In this document: positions 1 through 8,286 of the stretch, piece by piece
Numbering within the stretch: position 1 is the first letter of the stretch
Layout of the letters: each line of letters begins with the position of its first letter
NCBI GenBank assembly: GCA_038252255.1
Contig: JBBSAM010000012.1
Span: forward strand, 1 to 64,000
From: Chersky-806 sp038252255
GTDB taxonomy: Bacteria; Actinomycetota; Acidimicrobiia; IMCC26256; JAENVU01
DNA: 64,000 nucleotides
Direction of reading: 5' to 3'
The notes under the pieces: generated by a model
What the model was told of the DNA's origin: nothing
The model's database searches: none
What the model saw: only the letters and a program-made list of their open reading frames with translations
Position numbers and translations under genes: made by a program

Positions 1-1
1 C

Positions 2-130
2 CTCGACGGGACCGACCACCCCTCACACCACGAGCAGGGACGGATGATCCGCCGCTACATCGCCTGGCGGAACCGCAACGCCCACGACCGCGCACTCCAA
101 GAAGTCGTAAAACGCGCAAACGTTGCCTGA
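2..130 (+). mobile_element. IS630-type transposase, C-terminal fragment (cut by window edge)
   Basis: The first 42 codons of the window are an open frame ending in TGA at 128-130, with no start inside the window. The peptide ends IAWRNRNAHDRALQEVVKRA-NVA. The pattern of an arginine/asparagine-rich YxAWRNR segment followed by a terminal RANVA is what I recall for the C-termini of IS630-family DDE transposases. That match is from memory, not from a search. The catalytic residues would lie to the left of the window, so completeness cannot be judged. A CTAG tetramer at 138-141, just after the stop, could be near the right end of the element, since IS630 elements insert at TA, but no terminal inverted repeat can be recognised from one end alone. 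Confidence 0.6.
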
Positions 131-146
131 CACGGCACTAGAGCCG

Positions 147-190
147 CCGGAGGGCGCCGAGTCATCCGCGGTCGACCGTTCGCCCTCCGG
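147..190. terminator. Hairpin between convergent genes, terminator-like
   Basis: CCGGAGGGCG at 147-156 is perfectly repeated in inverse at 181-190. The 24-base loop contains a further palindrome, CGGTCGACCG, at 169-178. It lies between the transposase stop (130) and the oppositely directed RidA-like stop (206), a typical place for a bidirectional terminator. There is no T tract, so rho-independent function is inferred only. Confidence 0.4.
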
Positions 191-205
191 AGATCTTGGG
201 ATGAG

Positions 206-664
206 CTAGTCGACCTCGGCGATCAGCTCGATCTCCACCGCGATGCCGAAGGGAAGCTCGGCCAGGCCGACGGCGGACCGGGTGTGCCGGCCGGCGTCGC
301 CGAAGATCTCGACGAGCACGTCGGAGCACCCGTCGATGACCGCGGGCATCTGGGTGAACCCGGGCGCGACGTTGACCATCCCGAACACCTTCACCATCCG
401 GCGCACCCGGTCGAGGTCGCCGAGCTCGACGCGCATCGTCGCCAGGATCGACAGTGCAGTGAGGCGAGCCGCGTCGCGACCCTGCTCGAGCGTCAGGTCG
501 CCACCGACCTTCCCGATGATCGTCGACGCGCCGTCGATCGGACCGTGCCCGCCGACGTAGAGCAGATCGCCGGTCCGGGAGCACGCGAGGTAGCTCCCCG
601 CCGGCGGGAACGGGGAAGGGAGCTCGATGCCGAGCTGGGTGAGACGGGAAGCGATCTTCGACAT
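206..664 (-). CDS. RidA/YjgF family protein
   Basis: This 152-residue protein has the layout of the longer RidA-like (YjgF/YER057c/UK114) branch: an N-terminal extension with SPFPPAGSY, then the core ...LLYVGGHGP..., a helix around residues 55-85 and the closing segment with AVGLAELPFGIAVEIE. RidA proteins deaminate reactive enamine/imine intermediates released by PLP enzymes, and some relatives act in degradation pathways. The usual catalytic arginine of classical RidA cannot be placed confidently, so activity may differ. It is the last gene of the minus-strand run that begins near 9554, 33 bases after the DUF3995 gene. Start is ATG with codons MSKIASRL. Confidence 0.85.
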   Translation of the reverse strand: MSKIASRLTQLGIELPSPFPPAGSYLACSRTGDLLYVGGHGPIDGASTIIGKVGGDLTLEQGRDAARLTALSILATMRVELGDLDRVRRMVKVFGMVNVAPGFTQMPAVIDGCSDVLVEIFGDAGRHTRSAVGLAELPFGIAVEIELIAEVD

Positions 665-697
665 CGTCTCGACGCTACCGGCCGGCGTCGCGCGGCG

Positions 698-1114
698 TCA
701 GGGTGCGACGGCGACGAGCACCGCGGCAATGCTCAAGCCGAGGCAGAGTGGTGCGAAGAAGCGAGTGTCGTTGCGAGCGAATTCGGTGTGACGCACGCGC
801 TTGAAGAACCCGACGGTGCGGAAGTCCCCGATGGCCCGGGCCAGCATCACTACGCCGAGCCCGGCGCAGCCGACCCGGAACACCCACGTCGGCGACCAAC
901 CGGCGACCGCGCCGACGAGGAGCAGCGCGCTGAGCGCGAGCAGGGTCGCGACCACCCAGGTCGCGAGGGCGGACGGCGCGAGCGTGGCTCGTCCTTCGAC
1001 GGTCGGGATGACCGCGACGGTCCCCGAGGTCCCCCCGAGTGCCCAGTACGCGTGCAGACCCGCGAGCGCCGCGAACACGACAGCCGCGAGGATTCCCAGC
1101 GCGTCGATGATCAC
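698..1114 (-). CDS. DUF3995 family integral membrane protein
   Basis: A 138-residue protein with about four hydrophobic helices. The family-type features are GLHAYWALGG near residues 18-27 in the first helix and a conserved end block with RAIGDFRTVGFFKRVR followed by NDTRFFAPLC before the last helix. These match DUF3995, a small membrane family of unknown function. It lies 10 bases downstream of the unknown gene ending at 1125 and 33 bases upstream of the RidA-like gene, so co-transcription is likely. No enzymatic motif is visible. Confidence 0.8.
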   Translation of the reverse strand: MIIDALGILAAVVFAALAGLHAYWALGGTSGTVAVIPTVEGRATLAPSALATWVVATLLALSALLLVGAVAGWSPTWVFRVGCAGLGVVMLARAIGDFRTVGFFKRVRHTEFARNDTRFFAPLCLGLSIAAVLVAVAP

Positions 1115-1124
1115 GACAAGGGTC

Positions 1125-1811
1125 TTACGGGTGAGCGCGGCGGTCGCCGGGGGAGCTCGCGAGGACCTTGACCTCGCCGGTCCACTTCTGTTCGTCGGCG
1201 GGAGTCCACTCCGGTGCGAGCGGGCCGTGGCCCGCGAGATCGGCGACCCGGACCGCCCATTGCCGGAGCACGTGCGACGGTGCCGAGAGGACGACCGCGC
1301 CGCCTACGCGCTCGACCCACCGTGCGTTCAGATGCGTCGCGAACGCGGGGTCCTCGGTCCGTTCCTGGGCCCAGAACCGGTCGACGTCCGCGATCGCGCG
1401 ATCGAAGCCGGCGGTCATGAGCCGGACCGAGCCTTCTGAATCGTCGGTCAACGGCAGGTGCGAGACGAGCGCCTCGATCGCGGCCGGACTCGGGGGCTCG
1501 AGCTCCGACCTCACGATGAGGATGGGTGACGACGGGCTCGCGCCGAACGGATCCGGCGCGATCAGCGGGAGATCGATGAGCACGATCGTGCGCGGGCGAG
1601 TCTGGAAGGCCATCGCCCAGCTGAGCCGGCCGAGCAGCACGGCGCCCTCGACGTCGCTCAGGATGTGACACGTCTCGTGGTACTCGGTGGTGGCGAAGCG
1701 TTCGGTGGTCGTCGGGCGCAGCGAGAGGACCGTGAACCGGTCGCCGTCGAGCTGGATGTTGCGTCGGTGCATCTTGAGCTTGACGGCAGTCGCTGATCCC
1801 ATGCCGACCAT
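1125..1811 (-). CDS. Hypothetical protein, 228 residues
   Basis: I do not recognise this soluble protein. It reads through from VKLKMHRRNIQLDGDRF to a basic C-terminus. It has mixed hydrophobic strands (IVLIDLPLI, PILIVRSELE) and an acidic, tryptophan-containing helical second half (FDRAIADVDRFWAQE, WVERVGGAVVLS). There are no signal peptide, membrane segments or cofactor motifs. The frame stays open back to 1907, but that would overlap the methyltransferase end at 1850 and the extra residues are low in structure, so I chose the ATG at 1809-1811. The ATG at 1800-1802 is also possible. It follows the methyltransferase by 38 bases on the same strand. Confidence 0.65.
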   Translation of the reverse strand: MVGMGSATAVKLKMHRRNIQLDGDRFTVLSLRPTTTERFATTEYHETCHILSDVEGAVLLGRLSWAMAFQTRPRTIVLIDLPLIAPDPFGASPSSPILIVRSELEPPSPAAIEALVSHLPLTDDSEGSVRLMTAGFDRAIADVDRFWAQERTEDPAFATHLNARWVERVGGAVVLSAPSHVLRQWAVRVADLAGHGPLAPEWTPADEQKWTGEVKVLASSPGDRRAHP

Positions 1812-1849
1812 CGTCTCACGGTGGCGCACCGAAGCTGGCAGACAACCAG

Positions 1850-2476
1850 TCAGCGACGGGGTCGTTCGCCTCGCAGCAGGGCCAGGCTGCGCCATTTCCA
1901 GATGCAATCGACGTTCTCGAGCCCGGCGGCGCTGATCCAGGTGAGCTGGCTCGTCATGTCACAGAGCCGGTCGGCGGGATCGTCTCGCGCGCCCATCTCG
2001 TCGCGCCACCGGTCGTGGAGTGCCTGCGTCGGGCTCTTCACGATCTCCAAGTTGGCGAACACGCCACCGGGGGCGAGCAGCCGGGCGATCTCCGCGTAGA
2101 GCGTCACCTTGCGCGCATCGGAGACGTGATGGACCGCGAGCGACGTGATGATCGCGTCGAACGGGCCGTCGAACGTCAGCTCATGGTCGAGGTCACAGGT
2201 GGCGAAGGTGACGCGCACGTCGGCACCGAACCGTTGTGCCGCGGCGTCGAGCATCGGCGGCGACATATCTACGCAGAGCGCGGTGGACTCCGGGTACGCG
2301 GCGAGTGCCAGTGCCGTCAATCGTCCGTCACCGCAGCCGAGGTCGAGCACGCGCCCCGGCAACGCGCCGGCGAGGTCGCCTACCAGCACGCCTTCGCCTT
2401 CCCTGCGATGCGGCAGGGTGTCAGCCCGATCGAGGTATTCCGCCGCCTTGTCGCCGTCGAGCCACGAGTTCGGCAC
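1850..2476 (-). CDS. Class I SAM-dependent methyltransferase
   Basis: A 208-residue methyltransferase with motif I VLDLGCGDGRLT at about residues 43-54, an acidic end of strand two (CVDMSPPML) and a motif IV-like stretch FDAIITSLAVHHV near 104-116. The order fits the Rossmann-like class I fold of the trans-aconitate/ubiquinone methyltransferase type. The substrate cannot be read from the sequence. It starts 9 bases after the SDR gene ending at 2486, so it probably belongs to the same transcript as the SDR, amidohydrolase and PhyH genes. Confidence 0.85.
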   Translation of the reverse strand: MPNSWLDGDKAAEYLDRADTLPHRREGEGVLVGDLAGALPGRVLDLGCGDGRLTALALAAYPESTALCVDMSPPMLDAAAQRFGADVRVTFATCDLDHELTFDGPFDAIITSLAVHHVSDARKVTLYAEIARLLAPGGVFANLEIVKSPTQALHDRWRDEMGARDDPADRLCDMTSQLTWISAAGLENVDCIWKWRSLALLRGERPRR

Positions 2477-2485
2477 GAGGCGAGG

Positions 2486-3277
2486 CTAGAGGGGGGTGAA
2501 GGGGATGGTGAAGGCCGGGGACTCGACGCCACCGTCGACCTCGAAGATCTTCCCGGTGACCCAGGACGCCGCATCCGACGCGAGGTAGAGGACGCAGGCG
2601 GCGATGTCCTCCGGTTGGCCGACCCGGTGCATCGGAGTGCCGTCCTCGAGCTGAGTGCGGACCGAGTCGTCGGTGAGCACGTGCGCGAGCGCGGCCGTCT
2701 CGACGCCGCCGACCTCGATCGCGTTCACCCTCACCTTGGGCGCGAGCTCGGGCGCCATCGCCCGCGTCATCATCGAGAGCGCGGCCTTGGCGGTCGCGTA
2801 CGCAACGAAGCACGGTTGCACCATGCTCGCCGCACGTGAGGAGATGTTGACCACGCTCCCGGAACCGACCGCGACCATGTGCGGGACGCAGAGCTGGGTC
2901 AGCGTGAACGCGGCCAGGACGTTGAACTTGAACGCCGCCTCGACCGCCCGGGCGCTGGTCTGCGGCAGCGGGCGGGGATCCCAACCACCGGCGTTGTTGA
3001 CGAGGACGTCCACGCGGCCGAGCCCGTCCACGGTGGATTCGACCAATCGCGCCAGCTGATCGGTCTCGGTGACGTCGGTCGGTACGACCACGGCGTTGCG
3101 CCCGAGCGCGCGGATCTGCCCGGCGACCACGTCGAGATCCGTCTGGGTGCGGGCGGCCAAAGCGACGTCGGCGCCGGCTTCGGCCAGCGCGATCGCACAA
3201 CCGGCGCCGATGCCCTGGCCCGCACCCGTCACGATCGCGACGCGCCCGTCGAGCCGGAATCGATCGAGAACCGTCAT
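2486..3277 (-). CDS. SDR family oxidoreductase (classical type)
   Basis: A 263-residue classical short-chain dehydrogenase. The NAD(P)-binding motif TGAGQGIG lies at residues 17-24, the NNAG structural motif near 92, the catalytic serine in NISSRAAS, and the catalytic pair in YATAK, followed by a VNAIEVGGVET segment. It ends with FEVDGGVESPAF, as in FabG-like enzymes. It should oxidise or reduce an alcohol/ketone using NAD(P)H in the cytosol. It lies 16 bases downstream of the amidohydrolase gene and 9 bases upstream of the methyltransferase gene, inside the long minus-strand run. An ATG start follows directly after that spacing. Confidence 0.92.
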   Translation of the reverse strand: MTVLDRFRLDGRVAIVTGAGQGIGAGCAIALAEAGADVALAARTQTDLDVVAGQIRALGRNAVVVPTDVTETDQLARLVESTVDGLGRVDVLVNNAGGWDPRPLPQTSARAVEAAFKFNVLAAFTLTQLCVPHMVAVGSGSVVNISSRAASMVQPCFVAYATAKAALSMMTRAMAPELAPKVRVNAIEVGGVETAALAHVLTDDSVRTQLEDGTPMHRVGQPEDIAACVLYLASDAASWVTGKIFEVDGGVESPAFTIPFTPL

Positions 3278-3293
3278 CGACCCGAGCCGCAGA

Positions 3294-4478
3294 TCACGCC
3301 GGGCGGAGCGTGTTCAGCTCCGCCGCGTTGTCGAGCAGGATCAGTCGTCGGGCGCTGGCGTCGAAGTCCTTGAGCTCGCGGACGTAGTCCAGTGGCTCGG
3401 GCATGCCCTCGATGTGCGGCCAGTCCGAGCCGAAGATGACCCGGTCCGTGCCCATGAGGTCGGCGATCTCGTAGACGTCGTCCTCCCAGAACGGGTTCAT
3501 CCAGACGTTGCGGCGGAACTGCTCGACAGGGTCCTCGGAGAAGAAGCCGGGGATCTTGCGGTGCCACGAGCGCAGCTTCCGGAACAGGTCGGCGAGGAAC
3601 TCGGAACCGTTCTCGACCGACGCGATCCGCACGTTCGGGAACCGCTGGAAGAGCTGGTCGAAGACGAGCGACGCGAGGAAGTCGTAGATCGCGCGCTCCA
3701 TCGTCAGGATCTTGATCGACGGTCGCTGGGCCCCACTGCCGAACGCGGCGGAGAACCCGTCGGGCGCGTAGCCGTGCGACGTGTAGCCACTGTCTCCCGC
3801 GTGCGCGACCACGGTGACACCCGACTCGTTCACCCGGGCCCAGAACGGATCGAACGTCGGGTGGGCCGGCGGCAGTGGGCCGGTGGCGGTGTGCACTGCC
3901 GCGGGCCGGAGGCAGATGACGCGCGCGCCGCGGTCCAGCGCCCACTCGAGCTCACGCACCGCCCAGTCCACGTCGCACAGCGAGAGGTACGGCGCCGCGA
4001 AGATCCGGTCTTCGTAGTCGAACCCCCAGTCCTCCTCGAGCCAGCGGTTGAACGCGGTGAACGTGATCGCGACCGCTTCGGGGTCGTCTTTCAGCAGCTC
4101 TTCGTAGAGCATGCCGAGGGTGGGGAACAACCACACCTGGCTGAGGCCCTGGGTGTCCATCACGCCGAGCCGGGCGTCGCGGTCCCGGTACTCGGGACGG
4201 ATCGGCTCGCGCTCGCGCAGGAACTCGAGCGGGTTGCGGCCCTCGGGGTTGCCGCGGAAGTAGTCGTGCATCGCGCCGGCTTTGGCGATCGGGTTGAACG
4301 TCGGGTTCACGACCGCATGGCTGACCTTGCCGCCCACCACGTGGTACTTCCGGCCGTCGATCTCGGCCCACTGGACGGTGCGCGGCCCGGTCCGCGGATC
4401 GAGGTGGCGGGTGAACGCGTCGAGCGCCTCGTAGTAGTGGTTGTCGGCATCGAAGACTGGGTGACCGATCTCGTCCAT
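3294..4478 (-). CDS. Amidohydrolase family protein (amidohydrolase_2, ACMSD-like)
   Basis: A 394-residue TIM-barrel metal-dependent hydrolase/decarboxylase of the amidohydrolase_2 group, as in aminocarboxymuconate-semialdehyde decarboxylase and related enzymes. The N-terminus has the metal-type strand VFDADNHYYE, where the more usual form is DxHxxE. Later come VVAHAGDSGY with a conserved histidine, SVENGSEFLADLF, and near the end VIFGSDWPHIEGMP, whose aspartate is the usual last metal ligand. These proteins commonly act on aromatic or other cyclic carboxylates. The gene is 20 bases downstream of the PhyH gene and 16 bases upstream of an SDR, which suggests one degradative pathway. Confidence 0.88.
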   Translation of the reverse strand: MDEIGHPVFDADNHYYEALDAFTRHLDPRTGPRTVQWAEIDGRKYHVVGGKVSHAVVNPTFNPIAKAGAMHDYFRGNPEGRNPLEFLREREPIRPEYRDRDARLGVMDTQGLSQVWLFPTLGMLYEELLKDDPEAVAITFTAFNRWLEEDWGFDYEDRIFAAPYLSLCDVDWAVRELEWALDRGARVICLRPAAVHTATGPLPPAHPTFDPFWARVNESGVTVVAHAGDSGYTSHGYAPDGFSAAFGSGAQRPSIKILTMERAIYDFLASLVFDQLFQRFPNVRIASVENGSEFLADLFRKLRSWHRKIPGFFSEDPVEQFRRNVWMNPFWEDDVYEIADLMGTDRVIFGSDWPHIEGMPEPLDYVRELKDFDASARRLILLDNAAELNTLRPA

Positions 4479-4498
4479 GTCCGAAAGGGTATAGGCGG

Positions 4499-5374
4499 TC
4501 AGCGCGTGCTTCGCCAGACGACGGGGCAGTCGGGGGAGTCGGGCACGGCGCCGTCGGTGACCGCGTGTTGGTACGCCTTGAGCGGTGCGCCGGCGCGGAT
4601 GCGCACCCGGGCGTCGTCGCCGCAGTAGCGCACCGAGATGGCCCGCCGCCGGGTAGACGACGAACGGTTCCCACCCGCGGCGTGCAGCGTGCGTGCGTGG
4701 TGCACCACGACGTCACCGGGCCCGGTCTCGAACGTGAGGATCTCGGCCGCGGAGAGCGCGTCGACGTCCGGCACCAGGTCTCCTTCGGTGCCCGGGATCG
4801 GCATCGTGCTCACGAACAGGTTGGGCCGGTACACCGCGTCCCAACGATGCGAACCACGGGCGTAGCGCACCGCGCCTGTCTCCGGACCCACCGGATCGAG
4901 TGGGCACCACGTGGTGCAGAGCTGTTCACCGTCGACGTGGAAGTAGGAGAGGTCCTGGTGCCACGCGGTCCGTTCGAGCGCGCCGGGCTCCTTCACGAGG
5001 ACGCTGTCCTCGTAGAGGTTCACCTTGGTCGCCCGCAGGAGCGCGCCGACGATCGCCGGCAGGGGCGACCCGGCGGCGAAGGCCAGGAACTCCGGACGCG
5101 TGCGCCAATGATCGACGCCGCTCACGAACCGGCCCGTGCTCTCGCTCGCGTCGCCGTCGGTCCGTACCGATTCTCCCGCGGCCGCGAGCGCGCGGCCCAT
5201 CTCACTCAGGTCTGCGCTCTCGGACCCGGTGAGTGCGGCTTCGACCGGTTGCTCCATCGAGGCGAGCAGTGCGGGCTCGAGCACCCCGCGCAGGCAGATC
5301 ACTCCGTCGGTCCAGAACGTGTCGACCTCCGCTTCCGTGATCGGGCGCACCGGAGCCGGCGATGGGTCAGCCAT
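4499..5374 (-). CDS. Phytanoyl-CoA dioxygenase (PhyH) family protein
   Basis: A 291-residue Fe(II)/2-oxoglutarate oxygenase of the PhyH family. The iron facial triad is visible as H139 and D141 in TAWHQDLSYF and a distal H231 in TLHAAGGN. An arginine cluster near 242-244 can bind the 2-oxoglutarate carboxylate. The conserved GAVRYARGSHRWD segment precedes the distal histidine, as usual. It would hydroxylate an unidentified substrate, using O2 and 2-oxoglutarate. Its start overlaps the end of the upstream SDR by 8 bases, so it is translationally coupled in the sulfotransferase/sulfatase run. Confidence 0.9.
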   Translation of the reverse strand: MADPSPAPVRPITEAEVDTFWTDGVICLRGVLEPALLASMEQPVEAALTGSESADLSEMGRALAAAGESVRTDGDASESTGRFVSGVDHWRTRPEFLAFAAGSPLPAIVGALLRATKVNLYEDSVLVKEPGALERTAWHQDLSYFHVDGEQLCTTWCPLDPVGPETGAVRYARGSHRWDAVYRPNLFVSTMPIPGTEGDLVPDVDALSAAEILTFETGPGDVVVHHARTLHAAGGNRSSSTRRRAISVRYCGDDARVRIRAGAPLKAYQHAVTDGAVPDSPDCPVVWRSTR

Positions 5375-6119
5375 AGATCGAGAAGCCGCCGTCGATCGGC
5401 AGGGTCTGCCCCGTGATGTAGCGCGCGCCGGGGCCGGCGAGGAACAACACCGACGGTGCGACGTCTTCGGGACTTCCCCACCGACCGAGTGGGATGCGCG
5501 CGAACAGCGGATCGGCCATCGACTGCGTGGCGACCATCGGGGCGGTCATGTTCGTCTCGATGATCCCCGGCGCGACCGCGTTGACGCGGATCCCGTCCTT
5601 GGCCCACTTCATCGCCAGGGTTCTGGTGACCCCGAGGATCCCCGACTTCGCGGCGCCATACCCCGGCACGAGCTCGATGCCGAAGTACGAGGACATCGAC
5701 GCGAGATTCACGATGCTCGCGCCACCTTCGAGCGTGCTCGCGGCCAGATGGTCGTGACACGCGACTGCCAGCCGGTAGGCACTCGTGAGGTTCACCGCCA
5801 CCGACGCCTCGAACCCGGCCGGGTCCGATTCGTCGAGCCCGCCCGGGAAGACCTGGCCGGCGTTGTTCACCAGGACGTCGAGATCGTCGAGGCTCGCGGC
5901 GACGGTCTCGATCTCGCCCGGCTCGGTCAATCGGCATTGCCGGTACCGCAGCCCGCCGAGGTCGGTGTCGTACTCGTCGGCCGTGGGACGGGTGCCGGTG
6001 ATCGTCACCGTTGCCCCCGCACCCTCGAACGCGCGCGCGATCGCGTGCCCGATCCCCGCGCTCCCGCCGGTCACGAGGACGTGAGCGCCGGAGAAGTCGA
6101 AGGTCGGGTTCCCACTCAT
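5367..6119 (-). CDS. SDR family oxidoreductase
   Basis: A 250-residue SDR starting MSGNPTFDFSG, with VTGGSAGIG as the nucleotide-binding turn, VLVNNAGQVFPGG, catalytic serine in LASMSSYFG, and YGAAKSG carrying the catalytic tyrosine and lysine. It ends with TLPIDGGFSIYG. The start ATG (6117-6119) overlaps the stop of the upstream Gfo/Idh gene in an ATGA. The open frame continues upstream, but that part is only a shadow of the Gfo/Idh gene. This is the second SDR of the run and is distinct in sequence from the one at 2486. Confidence 0.92.
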   Translation of the reverse strand: MSGNPTFDFSGAHVLVTGGSAGIGHAIARAFEGAGATVTITGTRPTADEYDTDLGGLRYRQCRLTEPGEIETVAASLDDLDVLVNNAGQVFPGGLDESDPAGFEASVAVNLTSAYRLAVACHDHLAASTLEGGASIVNLASMSSYFGIELVPGYGAAKSGILGVTRTLAMKWAKDGIRVNAVAPGIIETNMTAPMVATQSMADPLFARIPLGRWGSPEDVAPSVLFLAGPGARYITGQTLPIDGGFSIYG

Positions 6120-7132
6120 CTCGCGTCCCCCCAGACGGATTCCCACCGGTCCGATTCCACCGAGCGGTACATCGCGAGCGCGGTGCGCAGCTCGCCGAGC
6201 GACTGCTCGGGTCCGGCCGCCGGGGTGGCGCCGTCGAGCACGACGGCCGCGAAGTCCGCGAGCTCGCCTTCGTAGGACTGCAGGTAGTTCCCGTTGCCGA
6301 CCACGGTTCCTCGTGGCTCCGTGCCGTCGTACAGCTTCACCCGCCCGATGCCCTCGATCGTCAGCTCGCCCTTCGTGCCGGTGATCCGGAACAGCGGCTC
6401 CGGGCCGAGCGGGCCCGGCGCGAGCAGCGCGTCGAACACCGCGACCGTGCCGCTGTCGAAGCGGCACAGCGCGCGGCACAGAGACTCACCCTCCATGCCC
6501 GGGTACGGGTAGCCGAGGGCCGCCACCACCTCCCGGATCTCGCCGAGCCACATGCGGAGTGGACGGATCCAGTGCGAGCCCGCGTCGATCGCCACGCCAC
6601 CGCCGGCCGCGGCGCGGTCGAACCGCCACGGTCGCTCGCCACCGAAGAACTCGTCGAGGGGCGGCACGAAGCTGCACGCCCGCGCGGTGATGATCTCCCC
6701 GAGCGCCCCTTCGTCCACGAGCCGCTTCGCCAGCAGCACCTCGGGCCAGTACTGCGCGTTCTCCGCCACCATGAACGTGGTGCCGGCCACCGCGGCGGTC
6801 GCGAGGATCCGGTCACACGCGGCGAGCGTCGGCGCCATCGGCTTCTCGAGCAGCACGTGCAGCCCGGCGGCGAACGCCTCGAGTGCGACGGCTTCGTGCA
6901 GGTGGTGGGGGACCATCACGTCGACTGCGGCGAAGCCGCCGGCCGCGGTTGCTTCCGCGAGCGACCGGAATGCGCGAGCGCCGGCCTTCTCGGCCATGGT
7001 GTGAGCGCGGGCCGGGTCGGGATCGATCACCGCGGTGACGTCGATGCGCGTGTCGCCGTTGAGGATCGCGTGGAGGTGCCACTCGGCGATCGCCCCGCAC
7101 CCGACGAACGCCAGTGCCAGCGACTCGGTCAC
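6116..7132 (-). CDS. Gfo/Idh/MocA family oxidoreductase
   Basis: A 338-residue protein with an N-terminal Rossmann domain (LAFVGCGAIAEWH), the typical VLLEKPMAP motif containing the EKP signature near residue 100, and a C-terminal Gfo/Idh domain containing GGGVAIDAGSHWI and later ITGTKGELTIEG. These enzymes oxidise or reduce sugars, inositols and related alcohols with NAD(P). I chose the GTG at 7130-7132 because it overlaps the sulfotransferase stop as GTGA. The ATG at 7162 would add ten residues inside the sulfotransferase gene. Substrate unknown. Confidence 0.9.
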   Translation of the reverse strand: MTESLALAFVGCGAIAEWHLHAILNGDTRIDVTAVIDPDPARAHTMAEKAGARAFRSLAEATAAGGFAAVDVMVPHHLHEAVALEAFAAGLHVLLEKPMAPTLAACDRILATAAVAGTTFMVAENAQYWPEVLLAKRLVDEGALGEIITARACSFVPPLDEFFGGERPWRFDRAAAGGGVAIDAGSHWIRPLRMWLGEIREVVAALGYPYPGMEGESLCRALCRFDSGTVAVFDALLAPGPLGPEPLFRITGTKGELTIEGIGRVKLYDGTEPRGTVVGNGNYLQSYEGELADFAAVVLDGATPAAGPEQSLGELRTALAMYRSVESDRWESVWGDAR

Positions 7133-8286
7133 GTCTCTGCCTCCACGTCGAAGCGCTCGCAATACGCGGCGAACCGGTCGCGGACGTCGGTCTCACGCAA
7201 CCCGAAGTCCGCGAGGGTGTACGCGTGGGCGCCATGCTCGCCTTTCGGGTGCGCGGCGAGATGGGCCCTCATGCGAGTCTCGGCCACCGGGCTCAGCGTC
7301 TCGCCGAAGTGGGCGTAGATCCCGCTGACTGCCGCGACCGGGTCGGCGGCCAGCTCGCGGTAGTGCAGGTCGTAGAAGCGTGCATCGCCGACCCGGTCCC
7401 GGTGCTCGACGAGCCGGTCCACCATCGTGCCGAGCACGTCGACCCACATCGGCCCGTAGTACCCCTCGAAGTCGGCGTCGGACAAGGAGTCCGGACGCGC
7501 GGTGACCGACAGGCTGGCGCTCGACGCGACGGTGCGGACCGGATCCCGGTGCAGCACGACGATGCGGGCATCCGGGTAGGTGGCGACGAGCTGGTCCAGC
7601 GCGAGGAGGTGCCCGGGTGCCTTCAGGCTCCAGCGGCCGGGCGCGCGCGACTGGAGCACCTGCAGGGAGAGCCGGTGGTAGTTGTAGGCGGGCTGCATGT
7701 CGCAGTGGTGGAGCCACTCGATGTACGACGGGACGCGGAAGAGCCCGTACCAGTCCTGGGCGCGGAAGCTCTGGGTCAGCAGCGCCACGCACTCGGTCGG
7801 GCCGTCGCCCGGCTCCCAGTGCACCGCCTTGAGCTGCGGCACCATCGAGTAGATCGCTTCCTGCCGCTCGACTTCGCTCGCGATGCGAGGGTCGCTCTCG
7901 AAGGTGTCGGTCTCGGGCGGTGGGATCGCGTGCAGGCCCTCCCACTTCATGAGCGGCCGGTTGCCCGGGTCTGCGGCGAGCAGCTCGCACAGCAACGTGC
8001 TCCCCGTCCGCAGCATCCCGACGACGACGATCGGCTCCCGCACCGCCTCGTCCCGCACCGCCGGGTGGGCGCTCACCCAGGCCGTCAGCTGCAACCGGTT
8101 GACGAGTCGTTCGTGGATCCAGGTGCGCAGGATCATCCGGCCGATGTCGTTCAGTGCTGCTTCGCGTTCCACCGCGTCGAGCAGCACGCCGAGCGCCTCG
8201 CGCCACGCCGGGTCCCCGAGATCGTCGAGGCCGGTCTCGGCCGCGGCCTTGCTCACGACCTCCTCGATCATCACCACGTCCGTCAC
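7129..8286 (-). CDS. PAPS-dependent sulfotransferase (Sulfotransfer_3-like)
   Basis: A 385-residue cytosolic sulfotransferase. The 5'-phosphosulfate loop is VVVGMLRTGSTLL near residues 87-99, and the 3'-phosphate site is IVVLHRDPVRTVASSAS. A helical N-terminal region precedes the loop (NDIGRMILRTWIHERLVNR), as in the actinobacterial Sulfotransfer_3 group. It would transfer sulfate from PAPS to a hydroxyl of an unknown acceptor. The GTG start (8284-8286) overlaps the upstream MBL stop as GTGA. An alkylsulfatase-fold protein directly upstream and a type I sulfatase nearby suggest local handling of sulfate esters. Confidence 0.88.
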   Translation of the reverse strand: MTDVVMIEEVVSKAAAETGLDDLGDPAWREALGVLLDAVEREAALNDIGRMILRTWIHERLVNRLQLTAWVSAHPAVRDEAVREPIVVVGMLRTGSTLLCELLAADPGNRPLMKWEGLHAIPPPETDTFESDPRIASEVERQEAIYSMVPQLKAVHWEPGDGPTECVALLTQSFRAQDWYGLFRVPSYIEWLHHCDMQPAYNYHRLSLQVLQSRAPGRWSLKAPGHLLALDQLVATYPDARIVVLHRDPVRTVASSASLSVTARPDSLSDADFEGYYGPMWVDVLGTMVDRLVEHRDRVGDARFYDLHYRELAADPVAAVSGIYAHFGETLSPVAETRMRAHLAAHPKGEHGAHAYTLADFGLRETDVRDRFAAYCERFDVEAET

